Source of the DNA: Lachnospiraceae bacterium
GTDB taxonomy: Bacteria > Bacillota > Clostridia > Lachnospirales > Lachnospiraceae
Direction: 5' to 3'
DNA: 64,000 bases
Assembly: GCA_015056815.1 (NCBI GenBank)
Contig: SVFN01000021.1
Location: forward strand, 1 to 64,000
Part shown: piece by piece, positions 27,188 to 35,392 of the stretch
How positions within the stretch are numbered: position 1 is the first letter of the stretch
How the letters are laid out: every line of letters begins with the position of its first letter
Translations under genes and position numbers: made by a program
The notes under the pieces: generated by a model
The model's input: the letters and a program-made list of their open reading frames with translations, nothing else
What the model was told of the DNA's origin: nothing
The model's database searches: none

Positions 27188-28245
27188 TTTTTAACATCCT
27201 TATAGTTTACCATAAGCTTTTCCCAAAGCTTTAATATCCCCTTGTATCCCAGCATTAAGAACACGCTTAAAACAAGCGAGATCCCATAGATCTGAACGAT
27301 CCGGATCACCAGATAACCTGCCATCATCCTTCCCGGTATGGACGCATAGGCAATATATTTATTCGTGATCCACCGACCGTTTACCACATAATTCATATGA
27401 ATCAGATAGACGCCAAACACCGACGCAAAAAGCAGGCGGAAGCACTTGCGGTCAAGCCATCCGGCCCGGATCTTTAAACAGAGCAGCAACAGTATCATTG
27501 CCTTGAACACGATCAGCGGACTGGTGTAAGCGATCCATTTGCCATATGCGGTATATTCGCCCGTTTTCTGAAATATCAGATATTCGGTCAGCACCTTCGA
27601 CAGATACGATGCACACTCCACACAGACAAGAGCGATCGCTAACTGCCATGCCCGGATCTTTTCATCTGCCTTTAATTTCTTAAGCATGCCGCCCCAGACA
27701 TAAAGTACCGCCAGCCACCACACATTATAGCCACCGTTAAAAAAGAAGAAATCTTTTGCCGACACGGTTGGAAGCAGGCTAAACAGGATCAGACTGACTG
27801 CAAAATACCATTTTAGTCTTTTTCCTTCCAGCGACATTACAAAAGCATTTAGCACCGGTGTCAAAAACAGAAGCAGCAGGTAGCTTTTGGCGTACCATAA
27901 AGGCGTATTGTGCGGCAGACTGCTTTTTAGGATCAGCTGCCACGAAGCCGTATGCCAGCCAAGGAGGCGGGTTAAGATCCAGATACAAAATGTATAGAAA
28001 AATACCTGCAGGGCAAACCGCAGGATCCTTCTGTAGTCTGCGGCCTTTTGCGCCATCAGCCAGCCCGAGATCAGTCCGAAGCAGTTGACTGCGCACATGG
28101 AGATGATCTCCAGAAACCATGCAAAATAATATTTTGGCGTAAAGGGTTCCAGTGCATTCAGGATCCCTCCTGCCCCCAGAACATGGAGAGTCACTACCAT
28201 AAGCATTGCGACTGCCCTCAATATTTCAATTCCGCTTTTGCGCAT
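27169..28245 (-). CDS. Acyltransferase family 3 membrane protein
   Basis: This 358-aa protein has about 10 helices and starts MRKSGIEILRAVAMLMVVTLHVLG, the ‘R…H’ helix-1 signature of acyltransferase-3 (OafA-like) enzymes. These move acetyl or succinyl groups onto sugars from the cytoplasmic side. It is the second independent acyl-transfer system in the cluster next to MBOAT/SGNH. The 3' end overlaps the flippase start. The substrate is unknown; the nonulosonic acid or another repeat-unit sugar is a plausible target. Confidence 0.88.
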   Translation of the reverse strand: MRKSGIEILRAVAMLMVVTLHVLGAGGILNALEPFTPKYYFAWFLEIISMCAVNCFGLISGWLMAQKAADYRRILRFALQVFFYTFCIWILTRLLGWHTASWQLILKSSLPHNTPLWYAKSYLLLLFLTPVLNAFVMSLEGKRLKWYFAVSLILFSLLPTVSAKDFFFFNGGYNVWWLAVLYVWGGMLKKLKADEKIRAWQLAIALVCVECASYLSKVLTEYLIFQKTGEYTAYGKWIAYTSPLIVFKAMILLLLCLKIRAGWLDRKCFRLLFASVFGVYLIHMNYVVNGRWITNKYIAYASIPGRMMAGYLVIRIVQIYGISLVLSVFLMLGYKGILKLWEKLMVNYKDVKKWRKKV

Positions 28246-28285
28246 CCCATCCGCTCCTTCAGATTATTTCTCAAACTCCCTGTTT

Positions 28286-28969
28286 TCACCCCAAAAGCAG
28301 GCTTTCCGCGATCTTAAAATCCAGTGACGTATCGATATCCACGGAACGCTCCCCGGGCATAACATAGGCATAGCAGCCCGGTCCGTATAAGCCGCCAATA
28401 TCCTCCAGTACCTTCGTGCGCAGGATATAAAGGGCTCCATTGATGCGATAGTAAGACGGCAGCTCCTGTCTTGGACGATTTTTGACTTCCTCCCTGATAA
28501 AGTCTGCCATGGAATGATCCTCTGGCAGCGTATTGCTCCAAAGCGGCGAATGATCCATCTCACAGACCGAAACGACTGCTCTTGCCTCTTTTTCTTCCAT
28601 CATCCGATACCCTTCTCTGATATCCTGTGCCGTTCTTAAGGGAGACGTTGGCTGTAAAAGTGTGATAGTATCAAACTCCCTGCCAAGCCCCCGATAGTTT
28701 TCAACCGCTTCCTTCACCGCATCCCACGATGAAGCCTGATCCGTAGAAGTCCTGGCAGAACGAAGAAAAGGGACAGCTGCCCCCCATTCTTTTGCGATCT
28801 TCGCATATTCCTGCGAGTCTGTCGATACCAGGATCTCCTCAAACAGTCCGCTTTCGTTCGCCGCTTTGATCGAATAGGCGAAAAGCGGCTTTCCACCCAG
28901 TAATTTGATATTTTTATCCGGCAAACCTTTTGAACCGCTTCTGGCCGGAATGATCGCAAGATTTTTCAA
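28286..28969 (-). CDS. legF: CMP-nonulosonate cytidylyltransferase (NeuA/LegF type)
   Basis: This 227-aa cytosolic enzyme activates a sialic-acid-like sugar with CTP to CMP-sugar plus pyrophosphate. The nucleotide-binding start IIPARSGSKGLPDKNIK, the middle LLQPTSPLRTAQDI and the C-terminal ERSVDIDTSLDFKIAE, with metal-binding Asp residues, are diagnostic of the acylneuraminate cytidylyltransferase family. The family does not reveal the exact sugar. The neighbouring LegB, LegC and PtmE-like genes favour legionaminic acid over N-acetylneuraminate. The gene is 27 nt downstream of neuC/legG. Confidence 0.9.
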   Translation of the reverse strand: MKNLAIIPARSGSKGLPDKNIKLLGGKPLFAYSIKAANESGLFEEILVSTDSQEYAKIAKEWGAAVPFLRSARTSTDQASSWDAVKEAVENYRGLGREFDTITLLQPTSPLRTAQDIREGYRMMEEKEARAVVSVCEMDHSPLWSNTLPEDHSMADFIREEVKNRPRQELPSYYRINGALYILRTKVLEDIGGLYGPGCYAYVMPGERSVDIDTSLDFKIAESLLLG

Positions 28970-28996
28970 AACCAGTTCCTCCTTCTTCTGATGCTG

Positions 28997-30175
28997 TTAC
29001 GATTCGGTACAGCCAAAATCCACATCATAAAACTTCTTTTTCAGACTGATCGTCTCATTGAGCAGTTTGTCTTTCAGGATCGAAATGATCCGATCGGATG
29101 TATTGCCGTCCCCGTAAGGATTGACCACATTCTTCGCAATCTCGCGAAATCTCTGTGAGTTTGCCCGATCGATGGCTGCCCCGACCTGCTCACAAAGCGG
29201 TTCGCAGTTGATCACACTGTCTGCCTGCAGTCGTCCTTTCTGTCTGTCTCCGATGTTGATGGTCGGAATATGAAAAGAAGGAACCTCCAAAAGACCGCTG
29301 GAAGAATTGCCGATCACCATCTGTGCATAGTTTAGCGCACTTAAATACCGCACTGCCCCCAGCGATTCAAAGGCGATCACATTCTCATGCTCCACCGCAT
29401 AGGCATCGATCAGTTGATTGATGATACGACCGTTTGCATCTGCGTTTGCTTTGGTAAAGATATATTTCATCTCCGCATGGGCATCGAATGCCAAAAGGAT
29501 CTGTTCAAACTGCTTCTGTGCCTGCCCTTCCTCCAGTGTCACAGGATGGAACGTCACCACAGCGTAGGGTTTTTCCAGCGTAAAATCGATGCTCTTTTCC
29601 AGATCCTCTTTGGATAAAAGAGGAAGCTTTTTCGCATTCTCGATCCCGATCCCTCCTACGGTAAAGACTCTGTCCGGTGCCTCACCCAGCTGGATCACGC
29701 GCCTGCGGTATTCTTCCGTACTGGTCAGATGCAGATAGCTCATCTTGGTGATACAGTGCCGGATTGCCTCATCGACCGCACCTTCCGTCGTCTCTCCACC
29801 GTAGAGATGTACGATCGGGATCCGGGCATTCATCGCTGCCGCACAGACCGCAAGTGTCTCATAGCGATCTCCCAGTACTAACAGCGCATCCGGTCTGCTT
29901 TCCTCAAAATACTCCGCAAAACTGATCATGGCCAGTCCCATGCTTTTGGAGATTGCTGCCGGTGTATCGGAGCTTAGAAGGATCTCGATCTTTTTCGCGA
30001 TCGCGATCCCGTCTTTTTCGATCTCCCGATAGGTCAATCCGAATTCCGGTGAAAGATGTGCTCCCGTTGCAACCACTTCGGTCTCAAATTCCGAAACCTC
30101 CTGTAATTTCTGAATGATCGTGCGCAGCAGTCCGTATTCTGCTCTCGTCGCAGTCAGTATCGCTATCTTCTTCAT
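28997..30175 (-). CDS. legG: Hydrolysing nucleotide-sugar 2-epimerase (NeuC/LegG type)
   Basis: This 392-aa enzyme starts MKKIAILTATRAEYGLLR and belongs to the UDP-GlcNAc 2-epimerase (GT-B fold) family. It has LVLGDRYETLAV, VHLYGGETTEGAVDEAIRH, FHPVTLE and GNSSSGLLEVP, residues typical of the hydrolysing NeuC/LegG branch. It should release the free 2-epimerised diamino sugar (6-deoxy-mannosamine type in the legionaminic route) from its nucleotide for condensation by LegI. The ATG at 30175 lies 10 nt past the neuB stop, with AAAGG upstream; the longer open frame overlaps neuB. Confidence 0.9.
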   Translation of the reverse strand: MKKIAILTATRAEYGLLRTIIQKLQEVSEFETEVVATGAHLSPEFGLTYREIEKDGIAIAKKIEILLSSDTPAAISKSMGLAMISFAEYFEESRPDALLVLGDRYETLAVCAAAMNARIPIVHLYGGETTEGAVDEAIRHCITKMSYLHLTSTEEYRRRVIQLGEAPDRVFTVGGIGIENAKKLPLLSKEDLEKSIDFTLEKPYAVVTFHPVTLEEGQAQKQFEQILLAFDAHAEMKYIFTKANADANGRIINQLIDAYAVEHENVIAFESLGAVRYLSALNYAQMVIGNSSSGLLEVPSFHIPTINIGDRQKGRLQADSVINCEPLCEQVGAAIDRANSQRFREIAKNVVNPYGDGNTSDRIISILKDKLLNETISLKKKFYDVDFGCTES

Positions 30176-30185
30176 ATCATCACCT

Positions 30186-31190
30186 TTACATCTCAATGAG
30201 TTCATCTTCCGCAAAGTCCCGTACCGCTTGTGTCCCCAGCACCTCAAACCATTTCATGGGGGAAATCCCGTTCCCCGGACGTTTAGTGGTAATGTTTTCT
30301 TCCGTAAGGATCTCACCCTTTTTGATATCTTTTTTCGCAATGATGCTTTTCCTTGCGACCGCGATATTTTTTTGCTCCGATGCTGACGGCTGTTTGATCC
30401 CGTCTCCCATGGCTTTTTCAATATTGCGGATCGCTTCCACCATCGCTTTTAATTCATCCGGCTCTAACGATGCTTTGTGATCCGGACCTTCCATATTCCG
30501 ATCCAGTGTAAAATGCTTCTCGATCACAACAGCGCCTCTCGCGACTGCTGCCACAGGCACTTCGATCCCTTTTGTATGATCGGAGTAGCCCACAGGAAGA
30601 TGATAGTTCTCCCGAAGTGTATCCATCGCTCTGAGATTAACCTCTGTAAATGGGGTCGGATACTGAGTGGTACAGTGCAGCAATGTGATCGTTTTTGAAC
30701 CATGATCCTGTAAGGTCTCCACCGCAGCTCCCACTTCCTCCAGTGTGCACATTCCGGTCGAAAGAATGACCGGCTTTCGGGTCTTTGCGATCTCGATCAG
30801 ATAAGGAAGATTCGTGATCTCCCCGGATGGCACCTTCCAGATCTCACAGCCCAGTTCATTCAGAAAATGAATGCTGTCCAGATCAAACGGGGTGGATAAA
30901 AACCGGATCCCGATTTCTTCACAGTACTTTTTCAGCTCCACGAAGTCCTCAAAGGGCAACAATAGTTTTTCCAGCATTTCCTTCTGGCTTTCTTCCCTGC
31001 CGGTATTCTCTTTCTGGTATTCTGCCATATCCGCACGTTTGGAAACTAATGCATCTGCCTTTGCCGTCTGATATTTTACGATATCGGCTCCGCATTCCTT
31101 TGCCTGATAAGCCAGCTTTTTGGCAAGTTCGAGGCTGCCATTATGATTGACTCCCGCCTCCGCTATGATCAATACCTTTCCTGTTTCCAT
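30186..31190 (-). CDS. legI: Nonulosonate synthase with SAF domain (NeuB/LegI type)
   Basis: This 334-aa enzyme condenses a mannosamine-type sugar with phosphoenolpyruvate to a nine-carbon ulosonic acid. The TIM barrel covers residues 1-270: LIIAEAGVNHNGSLELAKKL, FLSTPFD, KVPSGEITNLP, ILSTGMCTLEEV, VGYSDHTKG and VIEKHFTLDR. A C-terminal antifreeze-like SAF domain (~275-334; VARKSIIAKKDIKKGE) closes the partner's active site in known NeuB dimers. It is flanked by the legD-like and legG genes with tight spacing. Together with the SAF-less paralogue at 42873 this makes two NeuB-family genes in one cluster. Confidence 0.93.
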   Translation of the reverse strand: METGKVLIIAEAGVNHNGSLELAKKLAYQAKECGADIVKYQTAKADALVSKRADMAEYQKENTGREESQKEMLEKLLLPFEDFVELKKYCEEIGIRFLSTPFDLDSIHFLNELGCEIWKVPSGEITNLPYLIEIAKTRKPVILSTGMCTLEEVGAAVETLQDHGSKTITLLHCTTQYPTPFTEVNLRAMDTLRENYHLPVGYSDHTKGIEVPVAAVARGAVVIEKHFTLDRNMEGPDHKASLEPDELKAMVEAIRNIEKAMGDGIKQPSASEQKNIAVARKSIIAKKDIKKGEILTEENITTKRPGNGISPMKWFEVLGTQAVRDFAEDELIEM

Positions 31191-31200
31191 ACTTCACTCC

Positions 31201-31827
31201 TTATCGTGCCGGAATCCCTTTGACCGTGATCTCTTCCGGAATGTCTGAAACAACCACGGCTCCGGCTCCCACGACCGCATTTTTTCCAATCCTGACTCCC
31301 TGTATGATCGTGGCTCCCGCTCCGATCATGCAGTTTTTTCCGATCCTGACATTTCCACAGACCGCACTTCCCACTGCGATGTGGGTAAATGCTCCGATCC
31401 TGCATTCATGCTCCACGATCGCCCCGGTATTGATGATCGCGACATCTCCCACAACAGCCTCTGCGTTGATCACCGCCTGTTTGCCGACAAAGATCCCTTC
31501 TCCCAGAACGGCATCTGCTGCAATATCCGCCGAAGAGGAAATGATATTCGGAAGTATGTATCCGATTTCTTTTAACTGCCGGTACAGCCTCTGTCTGATG
31601 TCTGAATGTCCCACAAAGCCGACACAGATCACAGCGTGGTGAACCCCCTGCGCATACAGCCTTTCGAGCTCATCATCCGTTCCGATGATCTGATATCCTC
31701 TGTATTCATAGGAGTCATCCCGTTCTCTGTCTACAAATCCCAGGATCCGGTACTTTCCTTCCTTTTCGATCACATCGATCACCGACTTTGCATGGCCGCC
31801 GCAGCCTAAAATGATCAAGTCTTCCAT
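31201..31827 (-). CDS. NeuD/LegH-type sugar N- or O-acetyltransferase
   Basis: This 208-aa hexapeptide-repeat acyltransferase has an N-terminal Rossmann-like domain (LIILGCGGHAKSVIDVI, residues 1-80). It is followed by a left-handed beta-helix (ADIAADAVLGEGIFVGKQ through RIGKNAVVGAGAVV). The His in EHECRIG corresponds to the catalytic His of PglD/NeuD enzymes. In the legionaminic route it would acetylate the 4-amino group of the UDP/GDP-linked diamino sugar (LegH role). An O-acetyltransferase role, as in NeuD, is the alternative. The ATG shares bases with the stop of the nucleotidyltransferase gene (TAATG), so translation is coupled. Confidence 0.85.
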   Translation of the reverse strand: MEDLIILGCGGHAKSVIDVIEKEGKYRILGFVDRERDDSYEYRGYQIIGTDDELERLYAQGVHHAVICVGFVGHSDIRQRLYRQLKEIGYILPNIISSSADIAADAVLGEGIFVGKQAVINAEAVVGDVAIINTGAIVEHECRIGAFTHIAVGSAVCGNVRIGKNCMIGAGATIIQGVRIGKNAVVGAGAVVVSDIPEEITVKGIPAR

Positions 31828-32873
31828 TATCCTATCCCCAGCATTTCCTTCATGCGTTCCATCTCATCCGGCTGTCCCATATCCAGCCATGCTTTTTCCC
31901 CAATGGGATAAACACCGACCTTGTAACCTGCATTTTTGTATTTGGTCACGATATCCGGGAAGCCAACTGCCTCGTCGTTCTTCAGCTCTTCGATCACCTG
32001 CGGCTCTACAAAATAGCAGCCGGTATTGGTAAAGAAGGAAAGATTCGGTTTTTCTTTCATCTGTTCGATCAATCCGTCTTCCCCGATCTCCACAACGCCG
32101 TAGGGAATCGAGAAATTTTTCAGAGAACAGACCATTGTGATCAGATTCTTCTGTTCTTTGTGATGTTTGTAGATCTTGGCGATGTCCTCCTGAATGAGAA
32201 TGTCGCAGTTTGTCAGGATAAAGGTCGAATCGATCTTCCCTTTTAAAAGACTTAATCCACCGCCTGTTCCAAGCGGCTTATCCTCATCCACAAAAGAAAC
32301 GGTATAGTCTTTTTCGATCTCGTTGTAATATGCCTTGATCATATTTTTCTTATGATTCACGATCAGATAAAAATCCTCACACCCAAACTGCCGGAACTGA
32401 TTGATGATATGTTCCGAGATCGGGATTTCCCCGATCGGGATCAGGGGCTTTGGAAGGATATTTGTATAAGGATACAAACGTTTTCCCAGGCCTCCCGCCA
32501 TCATGACGACCGGAATCTTAAGCGGATCACTGGGACGTATCAGCTCCACATCATCCCAGAGGACAATGCTTGTGATCCTGTGTTCATCATCCAGGATCGG
32601 AAGTGCCTCCACCTTCACCTGTTTCATGTAACGCATTGCCTCTTTTCTCGAGCAGTCCGTCAGAAACCTTGGATGATAATTGGCCACCTGCTTTACCCCG
32701 GCCGTCAGCTCCCCTTTTTTGAGGATCCATCTGCGGATATCTCCATCCGTCAATGCTGCGATCAGTTTGTCATCTTTCACAACAAACAATACTTTTTTGG
32801 CCACTTTGTCAAGCTGCTCCATCGCCTCTAATACCGTATTCTCTTCCCCTATCATGAACTCATCTATCTTCAT
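31827..32873 (-). CDS. ptmE: CBS-domain sugar nucleotidyltransferase (PtmE-like)
   Basis: This 348-aa protein fuses a pair of CBS domains (residues 1-115; VLFVVKDDKLIAALTDGDIR) to a nucleotidyltransferase (120-348; VMMAGGLGKRLYPYTNILPK, FILTNCDILI). This architecture matches PtmE, the glucosamine-1-phosphate guanylyltransferase feeding legionaminic acid synthesis in Campylobacter. It therefore points to a GDP-linked route here. The CBS pair may allow allosteric control by adenine nucleotides, as in other CBS enzymes. It is 27 nt downstream of legC and overlaps the acetyltransferase gene. The assignment rests on architecture and neighbourhood. Confidence 0.82.
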   Translation of the reverse strand: MKIDEFMIGEENTVLEAMEQLDKVAKKVLFVVKDDKLIAALTDGDIRRWILKKGELTAGVKQVANYHPRFLTDCSRKEAMRYMKQVKVEALPILDDEHRITSIVLWDDVELIRPSDPLKIPVVMMAGGLGKRLYPYTNILPKPLIPIGEIPISEHIINQFRQFGCEDFYLIVNHKKNMIKAYYNEIEKDYTVSFVDEDKPLGTGGGLSLLKGKIDSTFILTNCDILIQEDIAKIYKHHKEQKNLITMVCSLKNFSIPYGVVEIGEDGLIEQMKEKPNLSFFTNTGCYFVEPQVIEELKNDEAVGFPDIVTKYKNAGYKVGVYPIGEKAWLDMGQPDEMERMKEMLGIG

Positions 32874-32900
32874 ACGGATCTCCCTTATCCCTTTTATCTG

Positions 32901-34061
32901 TTACATTGCCTCTATGGTATCCATCACTGTATCGACTTCCTCTGCGGTAAGGTTCGTACTACAAGGGATATTGACCACTTTATCATGATATTCCTTTGCC
33001 TTTTCAATGCAGTAGGCTTCTGCCCCTTTGTAAGGGATCTGCTCATGGATCAGTCCCCAGATCGGGCGCGACTGGATCTTGTTTTCAGAAAGATATCGGA
33101 TCATCCGATCGCGGTCAAACCGGTCATTTTCACAGGAAAGTGCATAAAACCAGCGGTTGCTGCGGATGTCCTTTCGTACGTTCAAAAGTCTCAGTCCCTC
33201 AATCTTTTCGATTCTCTTTGCATAATGCTCATAGTTTTCAGCCTTGGTCTGAATAAAGGTTTCCAGACTTTCCAGCTGTGCAAGCCCCAGCGCTGCCTGG
33301 AGATTAGTCATGCGGTAATTAAAGCCGATCTCGTCATGGGTATAATACAGTTCATCACTCTTAGCCTGCGTGGTTAAGTGCTTTGCTTCTTTTAAGTACT
33401 CTTCGTTCTCCGACACGATCATTCCGCCGCCTCCGGTGGTCATGATCTTATTCCCGTTAAAAGAATACACACCCACATCGCCGATCGTGCCGGCATATTT
33501 TCCTTTCATCGCTCCTTCGGTGTAATAAGTACCGATCGCCTCCGTGGCATCCTCCACGACTTTCAGATGGTATTGCTTCGCGATCTCCATGATCCGCACC
33601 ATATCCGCCATATTGCCGAACACATGCACCACGAGGACGGTTTTGACATGACGTCCTGTCTTTTTGTGGATCAGTTGATCTTTCCGCAGTTCGCATTCCT
33701 CTTTGCAGAAACGTTCCAGCTTGTTCGGATCCATGCAAAGAGAATCATCACAGTCCATAAATACCGGCTCTGCTCCGATATACTTTACCGGATTGACCGC
33801 AGCGATAAAAGTAAGCGTCGGCACGATCACCATGTCCTCTTTTGTAACGCCGGTCAAAAGCAGGGATACATGCAGGCCGGAGGTTCCGTTCTGACAGGAT
33901 ACCGCTCCCTTTGCATGCACATACTCTGCGATCTTTTGCTCAAAGTCATTCACATAAGGGCCGCCGGTAGACACCCATTCCGTCTCCACTGCGGTGGTCA
34001 CATATTTTAACTCATTTCCCTTTAAATTCGGTACTGACAAAGGAATAAATCTATCGCTCAT
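32901..34061 (-). CDS. legC: PLP-dependent sugar aminotransferase (LegC type)
   Basis: This 386-aa DegT/DnrJ/EryC1-family enzyme transfers an amino group from glutamate to the 4-keto sugar formed by LegB. Seen are FIPLSVPNLKGNELKYV, GTSGLHVSLLLTGV, DATEAIGTYY (Asp binding PLP nitrogen) and the Schiff-base Lys in YSFNGNKIMTTGGGG. LegC-type proteins begin with this 'PLSxPxLxGNE' stretch, which supports legionaminic over pseudaminic specificity. The ATG is preceded by AGGAGATAG. A small perfect 8-bp hairpin (34083-34102) and a MITE-like element separate it from legB upstream. Confidence 0.9.
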   Translation of the reverse strand: MSDRFIPLSVPNLKGNELKYVTTAVETEWVSTGGPYVNDFEQKIAEYVHAKGAVSCQNGTSGLHVSLLLTGVTKEDMVIVPTLTFIAAVNPVKYIGAEPVFMDCDDSLCMDPNKLERFCKEECELRKDQLIHKKTGRHVKTVLVVHVFGNMADMVRIMEIAKQYHLKVVEDATEAIGTYYTEGAMKGKYAGTIGDVGVYSFNGNKIMTTGGGGMIVSENEEYLKEAKHLTTQAKSDELYYTHDEIGFNYRMTNLQAALGLAQLESLETFIQTKAENYEHYAKRIEKIEGLRLLNVRKDIRSNRWFYALSCENDRFDRDRMIRYLSENKIQSRPIWGLIHEQIPYKGAEAYCIEKAKEYHDKVVNIPCSTNLTAEEVDTVMDTIEAM

Positions 34062-34082
34062 TTTCTATCTCCTCTCTCCACG

Positions 34083-34102
34083 CTGTGCAGCAGCCTGCAC
34101 AG
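34083..34102 (-). promoter_or_regulatory. Small hairpin in the leader of legC
   Basis: A perfect 8-bp stem, CTGTGCAG with CTGCACAG, has a CAGC loop and lies 22 nt upstream of the legC start. No T-run follows, so it is not a normal terminator. It could influence translation or RNA processing at the legB-legC junction. Confidence 0.35.
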
Positions 34103-34150
34103 TCATTACGGCCCCAGGCAGCTTTGATCCGCAATTGCTTTATTCGCTTA

Positions 34151-34354
34151 CTATAAATTATAATGTCGGGGTCAAAAACCGATATCCGGATTGTTCCGCG
34201 CTTCGCACTCCCACAATCCTCCCACATTCCGCACTTTCGTGGCGCATTCGCACCACTTCGTGCTCCATGTGGGGCGGGTCATAAAGTCGCTCACCCACTT
34301 TTGAGCAAGCTCAAAGTGGATTCAGACTTTTGACCCTGATATCATAAATTATAG
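34151..34354. mobile_element. MITE-like element with 27-bp terminal inverted repeats
   Basis: This 204-bp non-coding segment is bounded by inverted repeats at 34151-34177 and 34328-34354 that match at 23 of 27 positions (CTATAA…GGGGTCAAAA type). The interior has further hairpins, for example CCACTTTTGAGC with GCTCAAAGTGG. There is no ORF. The right repeat overlaps the legB stop codon (34342-34344), so the element supplies the last codons of that gene. Length, repeats and lack of coding capacity fit a miniature inverted-repeat transposable element mobilised in trans. It interrupts an otherwise tightly packed operon. Confidence 0.7.
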
Positions 34355-35322
34355 ATATCTGCTTTATATTTGTCCATATTATGACGTAAGAACTCGATGG
34401 TCTCGGCAAGTCCCTGTTCAAAGGTATACTGAGGCTTCCAGTCTGTTAACTCCAGGATCTTTTTGTTGCAGCCAAGCAATCTGTTGACCTCGCTCTTTTC
34501 CGGTCGCAGTCTCTGTTCGTCGCAGACGATCTTCGCCTCCGGATTGATCTGGCGGATCAGCTCCTGTGCAAGCTGTCCGATGGAAATCTCATGCTGGGTC
34601 GCGATATTGATCTCCTGCCCGATCGTCTTATCCGACTCATACATCGCGATAAAGCCATGGGCGGTATCTTTTACATAGTTGAAATCCCTGGTCGGTGTCA
34701 GGGAGCCTAATTTGATCTCTGTCTTACCGGCCAGAAGCTGCGTGATGATCGTCGGGATCACGGCTCTGGCAGACTGCCTCGGTCCGTAAGTATTGAACGG
34801 GCGTACGATCGTCACCGGAAGCGAGAAGGAGCGATAGAAGGACTCTGCCAGCCTGTCCGCACCGATCTTGGTCGCGGAGTAAGGAGACTGTCCCTGATAA
34901 GGATGCTTCTCATCGATCGGCACATACTGTGCTGTCCCGTACACTTCGGAAGTGGAAGTCACCAGCACTCTCTTTGTCCCCAGATCTCTTGCCGCCTGTA
35001 AGACATTCAGGGTTCCCTTGATATTGGTATCCACATAGGTGTCCGGTGAATGATAGCTGAAGGGGATCGCGATCAGCGCCGCCAGATGAAATACCGCGTC
35101 ACATCCCTTCATCGCTTCTTTGACACCGTTGGGATCTCTGATATCTCCCTGGAAGATCTCCACATGATCCATGATCTCTTTCGGAAGTGTGTCTAACCAC
35201 CCCCATGTATTGAATGAATTATAGTAGACAAATGCCTTTACTTCATATCCCTTTTTTACCAGCTCCTCCGTCAGATGACTTCCGATGAAACCGTCTGAAC
35301 CTGTTACCAAAACTTTGCCCAT
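34342..35322 (-). CDS. legB: NAD-dependent sugar-nucleotide 4,6-dehydratase (LegB type)
   Basis: This 326-aa extended short-chain dehydrogenase starts MGKVLVTGSDGFIGSHL (Rossmann GxxGxxG). It has TSTSEVYGTAQ and the catalytic YSATKIGADR (Tyr-x-x-x-Lys). It should convert NDP-N-acetylglucosamine to the 4-keto-6-deoxy sugar used by LegC. RPFNTYGPRQSARAVIPTII and the C-terminal ‘RPEKSEVNRLLG’ segment are typical of LegB-like dehydratases. The ATG at 35322 follows AGGAGG by 7 nt. The final codons lie in the terminal repeat of the MITE-like element, so the native C-terminus may have been altered slightly. Confidence 0.9.
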   Translation of the reverse strand: MGKVLVTGSDGFIGSHLTEELVKKGYEVKAFVYYNSFNTWGWLDTLPKEIMDHVEIFQGDIRDPNGVKEAMKGCDAVFHLAALIAIPFSYHSPDTYVDTNIKGTLNVLQAARDLGTKRVLVTSTSEVYGTAQYVPIDEKHPYQGQSPYSATKIGADRLAESFYRSFSLPVTIVRPFNTYGPRQSARAVIPTIITQLLAGKTEIKLGSLTPTRDFNYVKDTAHGFIAMYESDKTIGQEINIATQHEISIGQLAQELIRQINPEAKIVCDEQRLRPEKSEVNRLLGCNKKILELTDWKPQYTFEQGLAETIEFLRHNMDKYKADIYNL

Positions 35323-35392
35323 GTTTATTCCTCCTGTCACTTTTCTGAATCTATGCTCTGTTTATAGCGTTCTATATCGTAAGCATTTTCTT

